Shown: in pieces, positions 6,666 to 14,208 of the stretch | Numbering within the stretch: position 1 is the stretch's first letter | Layout: every line of letters begins with the position of its first letter | Notes under the pieces: model-generated | The model's input: only the letters and a program-made list of their open reading frames with translations | Told to the model about the DNA's origin: nothing | Databases searched by the model: none | NCBI GenBank assembly: GCA_002420115.1 | Contig: DIHK01000070.1 | Span: forward strand, 21,080-42,673 | Direction of reading: 5' to 3' | DNA: 21,594 bases | Source: Nitrospira sp. UBA5698 | GTDB lineage: Bacteria > Nitrospirota > Nitrospiria > Nitrospirales > Nitrospiraceae | Translations under genes and position numbers: made by a program

Positions 6666-7250
6666 AGTTCGCGATGGTGTTGATGACGAATGAGTCAAGA
6701 ATCGAGCGAGGAGGTGCTCACCCAAGCTTGTGCAGGGCTGGTATGAATCAACCAAGTCAGTACCGTGCCTAGATTGATCTATCCACTCAAACACATGGCG
6801 GAGTTCGTTTCAACATTCGGCCGCTTCACGCACGACAACTCACAAGAGTGGTCTGTGGGAGTGGCAAGAGCAAGACAATCTGGTTGGCAAGATCAGAGAG
6901 ACGCGAAGGAAGTGTGAGATGACTCTGAATGTCGCGTCGTGGATACCGGCCATGTGCTGTCTCACATTCCCGCCCCTTGCGACGCATTCCCATCACCACG
7001 CCTAGGTGCCTGTCGAGTTGTGTCTAGGATGCTGACCGAAGGATTGCCGTCGATCGCGTTCCAGGCACCAGGGTGACCTCCTCCACGTCTATTCGTATCA
7101 AATCCGATACGGCCCGCTGTCTCGATCAGATCCACCTCGTGTCACCCGACTCTTGGTAGCGAAGACCCTTCGTACCTGTCAGATCGCTGGCAGTCATGAT
7201 TTTTCATCACTTATGGGTGAATACGCAGTACGAGTCGGGGAGGGAGTCGC
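6666..7250. other. long intergenic region without a gene
   Basis: I found no convincing reading frame on either strand in this stretch; the longest ones have no ribosome-binding site and no protein-like composition. The only structure noted is a palindrome CGTATC-N6-GATACG (7094-7111), about 175 bp upstream of the predicted start site of the next sigma-54 promoter. Confidence 0.4.
7094..7111. promoter_or_regulatory. palindrome upstream of the small membrane protein promoter
   Basis: CGTATC (7094-7099) and GATACG (7106-7111) are perfect inverted arms 6 bp apart, at an enhancer-like distance from the -24/-12 element at 7251. It differs in sequence from the ACTGT-N11-ACAGT sites, so it would belong to another regulator if it is functional. 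Confidence 0.3.
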
Positions 7251-7266
7251 TGGCATGCATGTTGCT
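7251..7266 (+). promoter_or_regulatory. sigma-54 (-24/-12) promoter of the small membrane protein
   Basis: TGGCATGCATGTTGCT carries a near-perfect -24 box, exactly 10 bp between GG and GC, and a perfect TTGCT -12 box. The start site would be near 7277, giving a leader of about 86 nt before the ATG at 7363. Confidence 0.65.
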
Positions 7267-7362
7267 GTACATGCAGAAGTAAGAGGCATGAGATCGGAGG
7301 CGCCTTCGACTCTAGGCAGATAAACAATTCACATATTACAAAACAGAAAGGAAAGGGACATT

Positions 7363-7509
7363 ATGTTCGGGGATGTTGCGATGATCACGATTTTTGTTTC
7401 GATCAATATGGCAATCATGATGCTGGCGCTGTTCATGTATTACATCGGTCGTTCAGAGCAGGTGGGAGACTACCGAAAGCATGTCACGTATGAGCATCGA
7501 GACGAATAG
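7363..7509 (+). CDS. 48-residue single-helix membrane protein
   Basis: A short frame starts ATG TTC GGG at 7363 and ends TAG at 7507-7509. The product has one long hydrophobic helix (about residues 5-29, including TIFVSINMAIMMLALFMYYI) followed by a charged 19-residue tail (about 30-48) ending YEHRDE. Charge distribution suggests the tail lies in the cytoplasm. A good ribosome-binding site (GGAAAGGG, about 5 nt spacing) precedes the ATG, a sigma-54-type promoter lies at 7251 and a terminator hairpin at 7566, so this is a complete small transcription unit. I do not recognise the family; small helices like this often attach to larger membrane complexes, but no partner is indicated here. Confidence 0.7.
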   Translation: MFGDVAMITIFVSINMAIMMLALFMYYIGRSEQVGDYRKHVTYEHRDE

Positions 7510-7565
7510 GGTACGAATCGTTACGAGTGTGGATGTGAAATGATCACTGGTTCGTTTTCAAGGGC

Positions 7566-7598
7566 ATGGCACGCCGATGACATATCTCGGCGTGCCAT
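7566..7598 (+). terminator. terminator after the small membrane protein gene
   Basis: ATGGCACGCCGA (7566-7577) pairs perfectly with TCGGCGTGCCAT (7587-7598) around a 9-nt loop, and a TTTT run follows a few bases later. It lies 56 bp past the stop codon. Nothing else is seen up to the next gene end at 7792. Confidence 0.7.
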
Positions 7599-7791
7599 CA
7601 AGATGTTTTCTCGACTGCCGGCATCTTCCCTCTGTCAGTGCACGAGTTTCAGCAGGACAACTCGTATTGAACAGAGGAGGGTTCTCCGTGTGTTCTACCT
7701 TTTGCTGCCTATCAGGCGAGTTGTTGCCTCATCCGATTGAGACATTGCTCTCCGCAGTCCTTCGGTTGTTCTGATCAAAAGTTGTGATGGC

Positions 7792-8250
7792 TTACTCTGG
7801 ATTGATGATTTTGGGTGGCCGACGTGGTTCCTCCTGAAGATCAGGAGGAAGGCGGCGATCAACGGTCCAGCTGTTGAGGATGGTTGTGATCAGGCTGATG
7901 ACTAGCGCGCCACCGACGGAAGCCCAGAATCCTGAGACCGTAAACCCCTTCACGAAAAACGCAGTCAGTTCAAGCAGCAGCGCATTCAGTACCACCAGAA
8001 AAAGTCCGAGCGTGAAGACGATCAGCGGCAACGTGAGCAGAAACAGGATGGGGCGAAGGATGAGGTTCAAGAAGGTCAGGACCAGTACGGCGGCCATACC
8101 GGCCCCGAAACTGTCGGCCTCCAACCCAGGAACAATGGCGATGGCCAGAAAGACGGCGATGCCGGTGATGAACACCCGCAAAAAGGCCTGGCGTATCCCT
8201 CCGTGAAAGGGCGATTCATGGACGGCTCGTGCAGAGCGAATGGTCGGCAT
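7792..8250 (-). CDS. PF04020-type four-helix membrane protein (phage-holin-like family)
   Basis: A 152-residue inner-membrane protein with four hydrophobic segments (about 23-43, 49-70, 72-96 and 106-124), the TFLNLILRPILFLLTLP motif typical of the PF04020 (YvlD-like, 'mycobacterial 4TM phage holin') family, and a polar Pro/Arg-rich tail. The family function is not established; despite the name it is a normal chromosomal gene, with no lysis genes nearby. It begins 3 bp after the stop of the preceding gene and has no ribosome-binding site of its own, so it is probably translationally coupled to it. Length is slightly above the family's usual 110-130 residues because of the tails. Confidence 0.85.
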   Translation of the reverse strand: MPTIRSARAVHESPFHGGIRQAFLRVFITGIAVFLAIAIVPGLEADSFGAGMAAVLVLTFLNLILRPILFLLTLPLIVFTLGLFLVVLNALLLELTAFFVKGFTVSGFWASVGGALVISLITTILNSWTVDRRLPPDLQEEPRRPPKIINPE

Positions 8251-8253
8251 GGT

Positions 8254-8676
8254 TTATCGTGGAGACGGAGGACTGTTGCCCGGTGAATAATGGACGATCG
8301 TCGCCGTGACCTTCTTGTTCTTCTCATCCCTTGACGCTTCGATAATGACACGGTCGCCGACGGCGGGCGGGTCGAGTGATTTTGGGTTGTTCTTATTCTT
8401 ATACTTCACCTGCTTGGTCAGCAGGACTGACACCACCTGCCCCTTCGCTGTTTTTACATCAATGTGTTTCTCATCGATGGATGTCACGATACCTAGGACG
8501 TGCAGGAGCTCAGGCACGGGGGCCAACGCCATCAGTGAGAACGACAAGACTATGAGTAGCACGATGCTGCTTGTGGCAGATCGATCTGAGCTTGATCCTA
8601 TAGCACGATACGACACAGTAGAGTCCAGCTGTAGTTGTTCTGGCTTAGCCGGCTGTGAGTCCGTGGAACTATTCAT
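8254..8676 (-). CDS. membrane-anchored DUF5666-like small beta-domain protein
   Basis: A 140-residue protein with a polar N-terminus (about 1-36), one hydrophobic segment (about 37-55, SIVLLIVLSFSLMALA) and a C-terminal domain (about 58-135) of alternating beta strands. The domain runs LGIVTSIDEKHIDVKTAKG, then PPAVGDRVIIEA, a pattern typical of DUF5666-like OB/beta-barrel domains in the cell envelope. A KNKNNPKS stretch sits in the middle. The ATG at 8676 is chosen; an upstream GTG (8703) only extends the polar tail. The long segment before the helix suggests a membrane anchor rather than a cleaved signal, or a later true start. It is cotranscribed with the PF04020 protein (3-bp gap). Function is unknown. 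Confidence 0.75.
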   Translation of the reverse strand: MNSSTDSQPAKPEQLQLDSTVSYRAIGSSSDRSATSSIVLLIVLSFSLMALAPVPELLHVLGIVTSIDEKHIDVKTAKGQVVSVLLTKQVKYKNKNNPKSLDPPAVGDRVIIEASRDEKNKKVTATIVHYSPGNSPPSPR

Positions 8677-8762
8677 GTGACTGATTCTCTGTTGGTGGAA
8701 CACTCACCCGACTATACAAATTCTTCGGGCTGAATGTCACCCCACTATTCGGCGAGGGAGAT

Positions 8763-9554
8763 CTATCGGAGGGTAGAAAGGCGAGTGGTCAAGATGATGA
8801 GGACCGGGAGATGCATCAGCAGGCCGCTGATGCCCATAAACGTTTCACCGATCCAAAATGTCATGCCGAGGTTGAAAACTAAGACACCATAATATAACCC
8901 GATTCCGAGTAGGAGTCGCTGAGTGATCACTGGGGGGGGTGTGATTGGAATGAGACGTCGGTCTAACGGAAAATACAGCGCCAGTGAAATCAGCCCAACG
9001 ACGGCCCAGCCCACATAGTTTGCGAAAGGGACACCGAAGTGCCACCCTGGATCTGGGTAGTAATAGATTTTCCCCAAGAACCAGCGGTCACCACGCAAGG
9101 CCACTGGATCGATCACCATATCGATGAAGGCGAAGAGAAAGACGGTCAAGCCATAGACCGACCAGCTTGTGCGGGCAGCCACCTCAAAACGTAACGGTTT
9201 GTGAGTAGATCCGTCGTTCCTCAACGTGGCATTAAATGGGAGGAGCAGCCCAAGTGCTACACAGTAGGCGGCAAAGAGGAGAAAGCTGAATGAGATGGAG
9301 TCCATAAACGGCACGTCAAAGAAGTAGAGCTCCTGACCAATCGTCGAACCATTATAGAAGTACCAGCCGAAGGGAATGCCGGTTCTGGTCGACGAGAATT
9401 CACAGATGAACGCGGTGGCCCAGCTGATCAGCCAGAATCGCCAGGTTCGTGGCCAGCCGATCAGCTTGATGGCGGAAAAGAGAAAGGCAGCAAGAAAAAT
9501 AAAGACGTAAGGCCGGAGGACAATGGTCTTGAAAAAGAGGACGACGTGTTCCAT
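8763..9554 (-). CDS. CruF-like carotenoid biosynthesis membrane protein
   Basis: A 263-residue polytopic inner-membrane protein with about seven hydrophobic segments, matching the PF04240/COG2324 carotenoid biosynthesis family. Members include CruF, the 1',2'-hydratase of acyclic carotenoid ends (bisanhydrobacterioruberin hydratase in haloarchaea, gamma-carotene hydratase in others). Family-typical signatures are EFSSTRTGIPFGWYFY (about 52-67), VPFMDSISFSFL, FIDMVIDPVA (about 143-152), GKIYYYPDPGWHFGVPFANY and GW in the next helix; the acidic and aromatic residues in these are the conserved ones. It starts 23 bp after hpnA, within an isoprenoid cluster, so an isoprenoid lipid substrate is likely, but the exact reaction cannot be read from sequence. 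Confidence 0.85.
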   Translation of the reverse strand: MEHVVLFFKTIVLRPYVFIFLAAFLFSAIKLIGWPRTWRFWLISWATAFICEFSSTRTGIPFGWYFYNGSTIGQELYFFDVPFMDSISFSFLLFAAYCVALGLLLPFNATLRNDGSTHKPLRFEVAARTSWSVYGLTVFLFAFIDMVIDPVALRGDRWFLGKIYYYPDPGWHFGVPFANYVGWAVVGLISLALYFPLDRRLIPITPPPVITQRLLLGIGLYYGVLVFNLGMTFWIGETFMGISGLLMHLPVLIILTTRLSTLR

Positions 9555-9577
9555 TCAATGGGAGTTTGAGGCGGCCG

Positions 9578-10561
9578 TCATGCGTACCCGTGGGATTTGA
9601 ACCATCGGACGGCCTTGCCCAGCGCAACTTCGGGTGGATGCTGCGGCAGCCCAAGTTCCCGGATTGCCTTGCTGCAATCATAGTGCATCTTATATTTGGC
9701 CATCTTCACGCCTTCCAGCGGAATGCGTGGAGGGAGACCTGTTACATTGGCAAACCAATGATTGAGGTAGGCGAGCGGAAGCACCGCACCTCGTGGGAGT
9801 TTCACGGCCGGAGCTTTGAGCCCCGTCAATCGGCTGAGGATCTCAAACACTTCACGCAGCAACAGATTGGTAGAGCCGAGAATATACCGTTCGCCCTGGC
9901 GGCCTTTCTCCATCGCGAGCAGATGACCGGCCGCAACATCATCGACGTCGATGATGTTCATTCCGGTTTCGATGTAGGCCGGCATCCTTCCCTTCATGAA
10001 ATCGACGATCACTTGACCGGTCGGTGTTGGTTTGACGTCGCCCTCCCCGACCGGGGCGCTGGGATTGACGATGACGACCGGCAACCCTTCCTTGGCCAGT
10101 TTGTGCACTTCTTGTTCAGCCAGATATTTCGAGCGTTTATAGTGGCCGGCCATTTGTTCGAGCGAGACCGGGGTTTCTTCCGTTCCAAGCCCGCCGCCAG
10201 GCGGCAAGCCGATGGCCCCGATGGTGCTGCAATAGACCGTTCGTTCCACGCCGACATCGCGCGCGGCTTCCAGAAGATTTCTGGTGCCGGTCACGTTGAC
10301 GTCATAAAAGATGGAAGGGTTCTTGGCCCAGAGGGCGTAGTGTGCCGCGACATGATAGAGGTGGCGGCAGTCTCGGAGTGCGACACGAAGTGACGCAGGG
10401 TCGCGCAAATCCCCTGCGACTCGTTCGACCGGAAGGCTGGTTAGATTTGTGAGGTCGGCTTCAGGCCGTGCCAAAACACGAACGTCGACACCGGCTCGTA
10501 TCAGTGCTCGCGCCACCGCTGCCCCGACAAATCCGGTTGCCCCTGTGACGAGAGCTTTCAT
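9578..10561 (-). CDS. hpnA: hopanoid-associated sugar epimerase HpnA
   Basis: A 327-residue cytoplasmic extended short-chain dehydrogenase, full length for the family. The NAD(P)-binding glycine motif is GATGFVG (7-13). The catalytic Ser/Thr lies at CST (111-113) and the YxxxK pair is Y141/K145 (HYKRSK). HVAAHYALWA (70-79) and NPSAPVGEGDVKPTPTG (a phrase typical of HpnA) separate it from generic dihydroflavonol-reductase-like proteins. HpnA is encoded with hopanoid genes and is thought to act on the sugar-derived side chain of extended hopanoids; its precise reaction is not settled. No squalene-hopene cyclase is in the window. It lies between the polyprenyl synthase (105-bp gap with small repeats) and the cruF-like gene (23 bp). 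No clear ribosome-binding site precedes the ATG at 10561. Confidence 0.9.
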   Translation of the reverse strand: MKALVTGATGFVGAAVARALIRAGVDVRVLARPEADLTNLTSLPVERVAGDLRDPASLRVALRDCRHLYHVAAHYALWAKNPSIFYDVNVTGTRNLLEAARDVGVERTVYCSTIGAIGLPPGGGLGTEETPVSLEQMAGHYKRSKYLAEQEVHKLAKEGLPVVIVNPSAPVGEGDVKPTPTGQVIVDFMKGRMPAYIETGMNIIDVDDVAAGHLLAMEKGRQGERYILGSTNLLLREVFEILSRLTGLKAPAVKLPRGAVLPLAYLNHWFANVTGLPPRIPLEGVKMAKYKMHYDCSKAIRELGLPQHPPEVALGKAVRWFKSHGYA

Positions 10562-10570
10562 GATGAAGAC

Positions 10571-10607
10571 GTGAAACGTGAAACGTGAAACATGAAACGC
10601 GTGAAAT
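10571..10607. repeat. short tandem heptamer repeat
   Basis: GTGAAAC occurs three times in perfect tandem (10571-10591), followed by ATGAAAC and, after GC, GTGAAAT. It fills part of the gap between hpnA and the polyprenyl synthase gene, where a ribosome-binding site for hpnA would be expected. Looser runs of similar type (ACGAG units) occur near 17270-17300. Confidence 0.7.
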
Positions 10608-10666
10608 GAGGAGGCCGGCTCGTCTGTGCGTTTGTGAATTTCACGAGATACGCTTCACGAACGACG

Positions 10667-11557
10667 TCAATTCTTACGGTTGGTGATGTATCGCGCAATC
10701 TCGCGCAGGGGGTCGGCGGAGGGGCCGAATGACGAGAGGCGGTTGATGGCGCGGGTGACACAGTCGTCGGCCAGCTTCTTGGCTCCCTCGACGCCGTAGA
10801 ACGTCGGATAGGTTTTCTTCCCACGTTCGGCATCGGTATTGGGATTCTTCCCCAGTTCCTCACGTGTGCCGGTGACATTCAGTACGTCATCGGCAATTTG
10901 AAACGCCAGGCCGATGTCTTCGGCATAGCCGGTCATGTCGTCGAGCTGGCGGTCGTTGGCTCCGGCGGCAATGGCCCCCATGCGGACGGCAGCACGCATC
11001 AACATGCCGGTTTTATGCTTGTGAATATTCTGGAGGGTGGGGAGGTCGATGTCCTTATTCTCAGCCTGGATGTCGAACACTTGGCCGCCTACCATGCCCA
11101 TATTACCGGACCCAAAGGCCAATTCCTGAATGATGCGGACTTGCCGTACCGGATCGCAGCCCTTCATGAGATCAGGACGGCTGACGATATCGAATGCCAT
11201 GGTGAGTAAGGCATCGCCGGCCAAAATCGCCATCGCTTCGCCATAGACTTTATGATTTGTCGGTTTTCCTCGGCGAAAGTCGTCGTTGTCCATTGCGGGA
11301 AGATCGTCGTGGATTAACGAGTAGGTATGAATCAGCTCCAGTGAGCAGGCGACTGCCATGAGGCCAGGAGGTGTCTGGTCCAGTGCCTCTGCCGCTGCGA
11401 TTGTCAAAATCGGACGGACCCGTTTCCCGCCCGCCATCAGGCTATAGCGGAGGCTCTCGTGCAATGTGGTCGGCGGGGTCACAGACGGAGGTGCAACCAG
11501 ATCGAGAAATCGATCCACGTCGACCCGTTTCCGTTCAAGATAGTCCGCGATGTTCAT
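10667..11557 (-). CDS. ispA: short-chain polyprenyl diphosphate synthase (FPP/GGPP synthase)
   Basis: A 296-residue cytoplasmic prenyltransferase that adds isopentenyl diphosphate to allylic diphosphates, making farnesyl or geranylgeranyl diphosphate, the precursor for hopanoids, carotenoids and quinones. Motifs: GGKRVRP (43-49, IPP binding), first Asp-rich motif DDLPAMD (D84, D85, D90) of the IspA type with two extra residues, GGQ (157-159), KT (182-183), and second Asp-rich motif DDVLN (223-227), where the last Asp of DDxxD is Asn. The length is that of bacterial FPP synthases. The ATG at 11557 has AGGAAAG about 10 nt upstream; a longer frame to 11722 adds a non-conserved leader. It is the first gene of the minus-strand isoprenoid cluster. 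Product chain length is not decided. Confidence 0.9.
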   Translation of the reverse strand: MNIADYLERKRVDVDRFLDLVAPPSVTPPTTLHESLRYSLMAGGKRVRPILTIAAAEALDQTPPGLMAVACSLELIHTYSLIHDDLPAMDNDDFRRGKPTNHKVYGEAMAILAGDALLTMAFDIVSRPDLMKGCDPVRQVRIIQELAFGSGNMGMVGGQVFDIQAENKDIDLPTLQNIHKHKTGMLMRAAVRMGAIAAGANDRQLDDMTGYAEDIGLAFQIADDVLNVTGTREELGKNPNTDAERGKKTYPTFYGVEGAKKLADDCVTRAINRLSSFGPSADPLREIARYITNRKN

Positions 11558-11938
11558 ACGATCAACTTTCCTGATGATCCGTTTAGATGCGCGGAGAGTA
11601 ACAAACGATGGAGGACGAGTCAAACAGGAGCAATGTGCAAGCGTCCATTGGGGCAAATGAGTCTTGACGGAGACGCGGGATCGTTGGAAGATGAAGGAAT
11701 CCGGATCAATATGTTTGGCCAACTACATAAGCGACGGAAAGGAAATGATGAATCTTCGCATTCATCCGAATGTCCTTGGCCTGGTGGAGAAAATGGTGGG
11801 GCGCATCCAAAGAGGTGACTCGTTCTGAGTTGCCCTACGTTTGTTGATGCGTCTGCATTGTGCTAGTCCCTCTCAGGGATTCAGAGAGTGGGTAGAACGC
11901 AAAGACTAATCTCTAGGGCGAACAAACGGGAGGAAACC
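11558..11938. other. intergenic region between divergent units
   Basis: This 381-bp gap separates the minus-strand isoprenoid cluster from the plus-strand secreted protein gene and must hold both promoters. I see no convincing promoter boxes or palindromes and no protein-like frame. A weak stem TCCCT/AGGGA near 11867-11880 is the only structure noted. Confidence 0.4.
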
Positions 11939-13708
11939 ATGATGCTAAAAAATCCTGTAGGCCTGTTTGGAGGAATAGCCGCGGCGGGCTTGTTAGGCTG
12001 GGTTCTCCTAGTCTCTCCTCAGGCAGAGGCGGGTAAAGGTGGACGCGGTGGCTCTGATGGTGACATCAGGTATGAATTGTGGGCCAGTGACCAGTCCAAT
12101 ACTGTGGCAGGTAAAGCTGCGCTCGGCATTGACGGCAGTCTCCTATGGATCTGGGATAATAAGGCGATTGAGAAACAGGTAGATCGTGGCCGCTCCGCTG
12201 CACCGATGCCTTGCGCCGGCACTACGGCACCTTGCGACACCAACGTGGTGTTTCCTGCCGGGCTTTCCGAATACAACGAATTCAACACTGCTACCGGAAA
12301 CGCACGCCCGTTGGCGGGTCGGCTCCATTCCGCCTTCATTGATCCGCAACAGAAGTATGCCCTCTTGAGTTTCTTTGCGCCAGGCGGTGGGATGATCGGC
12401 GTGATGGATGCTGAGACGAAAGAAGCCGTCGCGTTGTTTCGCGCGACTCAGACCGGCACCGGGCGGACGAATCACATGAGCTTTTGGCGGTACGATGGAT
12501 TAGCAATTCTCGTCTGTAACCTGGATGGACGGATCGTCGAACGAATCGATGTCACACGGGATGCCACTGGCCGTATTACAGCCTTGAGCTATAACATGAA
12601 GGCCGGTTTGGGAGTTGGTAAAGGCCAGACCGTTGTGGAACCCCCGCGAGTCTATCTTGGGAGCAATGCGGTGGGGCATCCACTGATCGGCAGTATTGAA
12701 GTCGGAACTTCCGATTTCAGCGATCTGACGCCAAACGGATTCTGTAAAGAGAATGGATGCACAGGTGGTTCCAATGGATCCTCAGGAGGGCGTCCCAACA
12801 ATGCAATTCTCTGCCCCATTCCAGCCAATAACAATGCCTTGGTGTATGTAACATTGGCCGGTGGGGGGTTGCTCGTGATCGATTCTAGCGCTACGCCAAT
12901 GGCGATCGTTGCTGAATATGGCAACGAAGTGATCAATGGCGCCGGGTGTGCCGGTACTCAGGCTAACGGCCTCATTCATCTGGACGGAGGTGTTTCGGCT
13001 GGAGTCGCAGGACTTACTCAATCCACATATGCTGTGTACGTGCTTCCGCATGCCGCCTTTCCCTTCGCGCCTGAACATAATTCCGAGAACCAGCCCCTAC
13101 CCGTCGTTGTGATCAAGGACCCGACAAACACTCTGACAAATGGAAATCATGATCATAGCGGCGTGTCCTCTAACGACACGGGACAAATCCCTGGCACTAC
13201 CACGCGCCGTGATGCCCATGGCGTGGTGGCCACAGTAGATGAGAAGTACGTGCATACGGGAGATCGGATTCAGAATAAAGTCGAGGTAGTCAAAACGAGG
13301 GGACAGTCGAAACCAGTGGCGGTCTACGACCTCACGTCTGAAAACGGTGAAGGGCGAGGTATTGGCCCCTGCTTGGCGGCTAGCGTGACAGATGATCCCT
13401 CGATGCCATTGAACGATCCGGCTCCCGATCTGATTTCGCGAAGCCCGAATGGGGACTATTTGTTTGTTGCCTTGCGTGGACCTGCACCTGTGACAGCCAA
13501 CCATGCTGCGCAAGGTAGTTGTCCCGGTGTCGGCATCATCAAGCTTGAAAAGGGAGGTAAGTCCGGCAGGTTGTATGGTGTGATCCGCACGACCAACACG
13601 GTCGATACAGCCCCCAGCGCACCTCCGGGCGGATATGCCTATACCGGCAGAGAGCGGTCGGATGTGCATTTCGTCGATATCCGGATCGTTGGCGAGTCGA
13701 CAGACTGA
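11939..13708 (+). CDS. large secreted beta-propeller-like protein of unknown function
   Basis: A 589-residue exported protein. The signal peptide (about 1-30) ends in QAEAG. The mature protein is rich in Gly, Asn, Asp and Thr, with repeated short strands such as YALLSFFAPGGGMIGVMDAETKE, LVYVTLAGGGLLVIDSS and YLFVALRGPAPV; the 'hydrophobic strand - GG/DG - VID/VMD' rhythm resembles YncE-like seven-bladed propellers. Several Cys come in close pairs (CAGTTAPC, CKENGC), suggesting disulfides in the periplasm or outside. HDHSG and RRDAHG could bind metal. No PEP-CTERM or lipobox is present, so it is probably soluble. GGGAGG at 11928-11933 fits the ATG at 11939 or 11942. It is monocistronic, with a terminator right after. 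Function not recognised. Confidence 0.8.
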   Translation: MMLKNPVGLFGGIAAAGLLGWVLLVSPQAEAGKGGRGGSDGDIRYELWASDQSNTVAGKAALGIDGSLLWIWDNKAIEKQVDRGRSAAPMPCAGTTAPCDTNVVFPAGLSEYNEFNTATGNARPLAGRLHSAFIDPQQKYALLSFFAPGGGMIGVMDAETKEAVALFRATQTGTGRTNHMSFWRYDGLAILVCNLDGRIVERIDVTRDATGRITALSYNMKAGLGVGKGQTVVEPPRVYLGSNAVGHPLIGSIEVGTSDFSDLTPNGFCKENGCTGGSNGSSGGRPNNAILCPIPANNNALVYVTLAGGGLLVIDSSATPMAIVAEYGNEVINGAGCAGTQANGLIHLDGGVSAGVAGLTQSTYAVYVLPHAAFPFAPEHNSENQPLPVVVIKDPTNTLTNGNHDHSGVSSNDTGQIPGTTTRRDAHGVVATVDEKYVHTGDRIQNKVEVVKTRGQSKPVAVYDLTSENGEGRGIGPCLAASVTDDPSMPLNDPAPDLISRSPNGDYLFVALRGPAPVTANHAAQGSCPGVGIIKLEKGGKSGRLYGVIRTTNTVDTAPSAPPGGYAYTGRERSDVHFVDIRIVGESTD

Positions 13709-13718
13709 AGCTCACATC

Positions 13719-13740
13719 CAGTCCGGACATTATCGGACTG
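13719..13740 (+). terminator. intrinsic terminator of the large secreted protein gene
   Basis: CAGTCCG (13719-13725) pairs with CGGACTG (13734-13740) around an 8-nt loop, and ATTTTAATT follows at 13745-13753. It begins 11 bp after the stop codon. Confidence 0.7.
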
Positions 13741-13818
13741 AGGCATTTTAATTCGGTGAATGATCGAGGCGGAGACTTGCTTGTTTTTCCGCTGATCGCC
13801 TCGTTATACTCCGGTCTT

Positions 13819-14109
13819 ATGAGTATTCGAAAAGCTGGTGGTGAGTGGGAGCCGATGACGCTTCCAGTTCAAGCGCGCCTATGCCGAGTGTGCCGAGAAG
13901 ATCTCTATCGGGACAAAACCATGCTTCGCGGAGGCTGGTCTCGCTGCACGGTCTGTGACGAATTTGTCCATTACAGTTGTCTTGCCAGCGGGAAGGTCTC
14001 CTTTCTGAAAGCCAGACCGCGGGTGTGCAAGGCTTGTCGTGCGGTCCAGGAGGGGAGTCTCGTTCCTTCTCCAAACAACGATGGATCGCCTGCGGCAGCC
14101 ATGCCCTGA
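13819..14109 (+). CDS. small C4HC3 zinc-finger protein (PHD/RING-like pattern)
   Basis: A 96-residue protein dominated by one Cys/His cluster: C22-x2-C25-x17-C43-x2-C46-x4-H51-x2-C54-x15-C70-x2-C73. This order and spacing is that of cross-brace zinc fingers of the PHD/RING type, and CDEFVHYSCL (46-55) closely resembles the central PHD segment. Prokaryotic RING-like families exist (for example PF14446), and this could belong to one; a treble-clef or C1-like fold is also possible. The tail after residue 76 is Ser/Pro-rich. No signal peptide, so cytoplasmic. The start is uncertain: ATG 13819 is chosen, GTG 13756 and ATG 13855 are alternatives, and none has a clear ribosome-binding site. It lies 99 bp before another CxxC protein on the same strand. 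Confidence 0.75.
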   Translation: MSIRKAGGEWEPMTLPVQARLCRVCREDLYRDKTMLRGGWSRCTVCDEFVHYSCLASGKVSFLKARPRVCKACRAVQEGSLVPSPNNDGSPAAAMP

Positions 14110-14208
14110 ATTCTGGTTCTCTTCTGTTCCTGTTCGATGTCCACCAGCGGTCAACTGAACATTAGGTGAGGGTGTCTGCGGTTGCCTCACCGTTTCACGA
14201 GAAGAAAT

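Noticed and set aside
6488..6772. Plus-strand frame of 94 codons upstream of the small membrane protein
   Set aside because: No ribosome-binding site and shadow-like composition; it runs through the protease's predicted activator site.
7171..7194. CTGTCAG...CTGGCAG as a fourth ACTGT-N11-ACAGT enhancer site
   Set aside because: The half-sites are one base off in spacing and do not match at their outer bases.
7792..8250. Prophage holin
   Set aside because: The PF04020 'phage holin' name is misleading; no endolysin, structural or integrase gene is nearby and the gene is in an isoprenoid/membrane cluster.
9566..10393. Long plus-strand open frame (275 codons)
   Set aside because: It lies entirely opposite hpnA, has an atypical His/Arg/Asp-rich product and no ribosome-binding site; hpnA with its intact motifs is the real gene.
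13097..13669. Minus-strand open frame of 190 codons
   Set aside because: Shadow of the large secreted protein; composition is Arg/Cys/His-rich and no start signals are seen.
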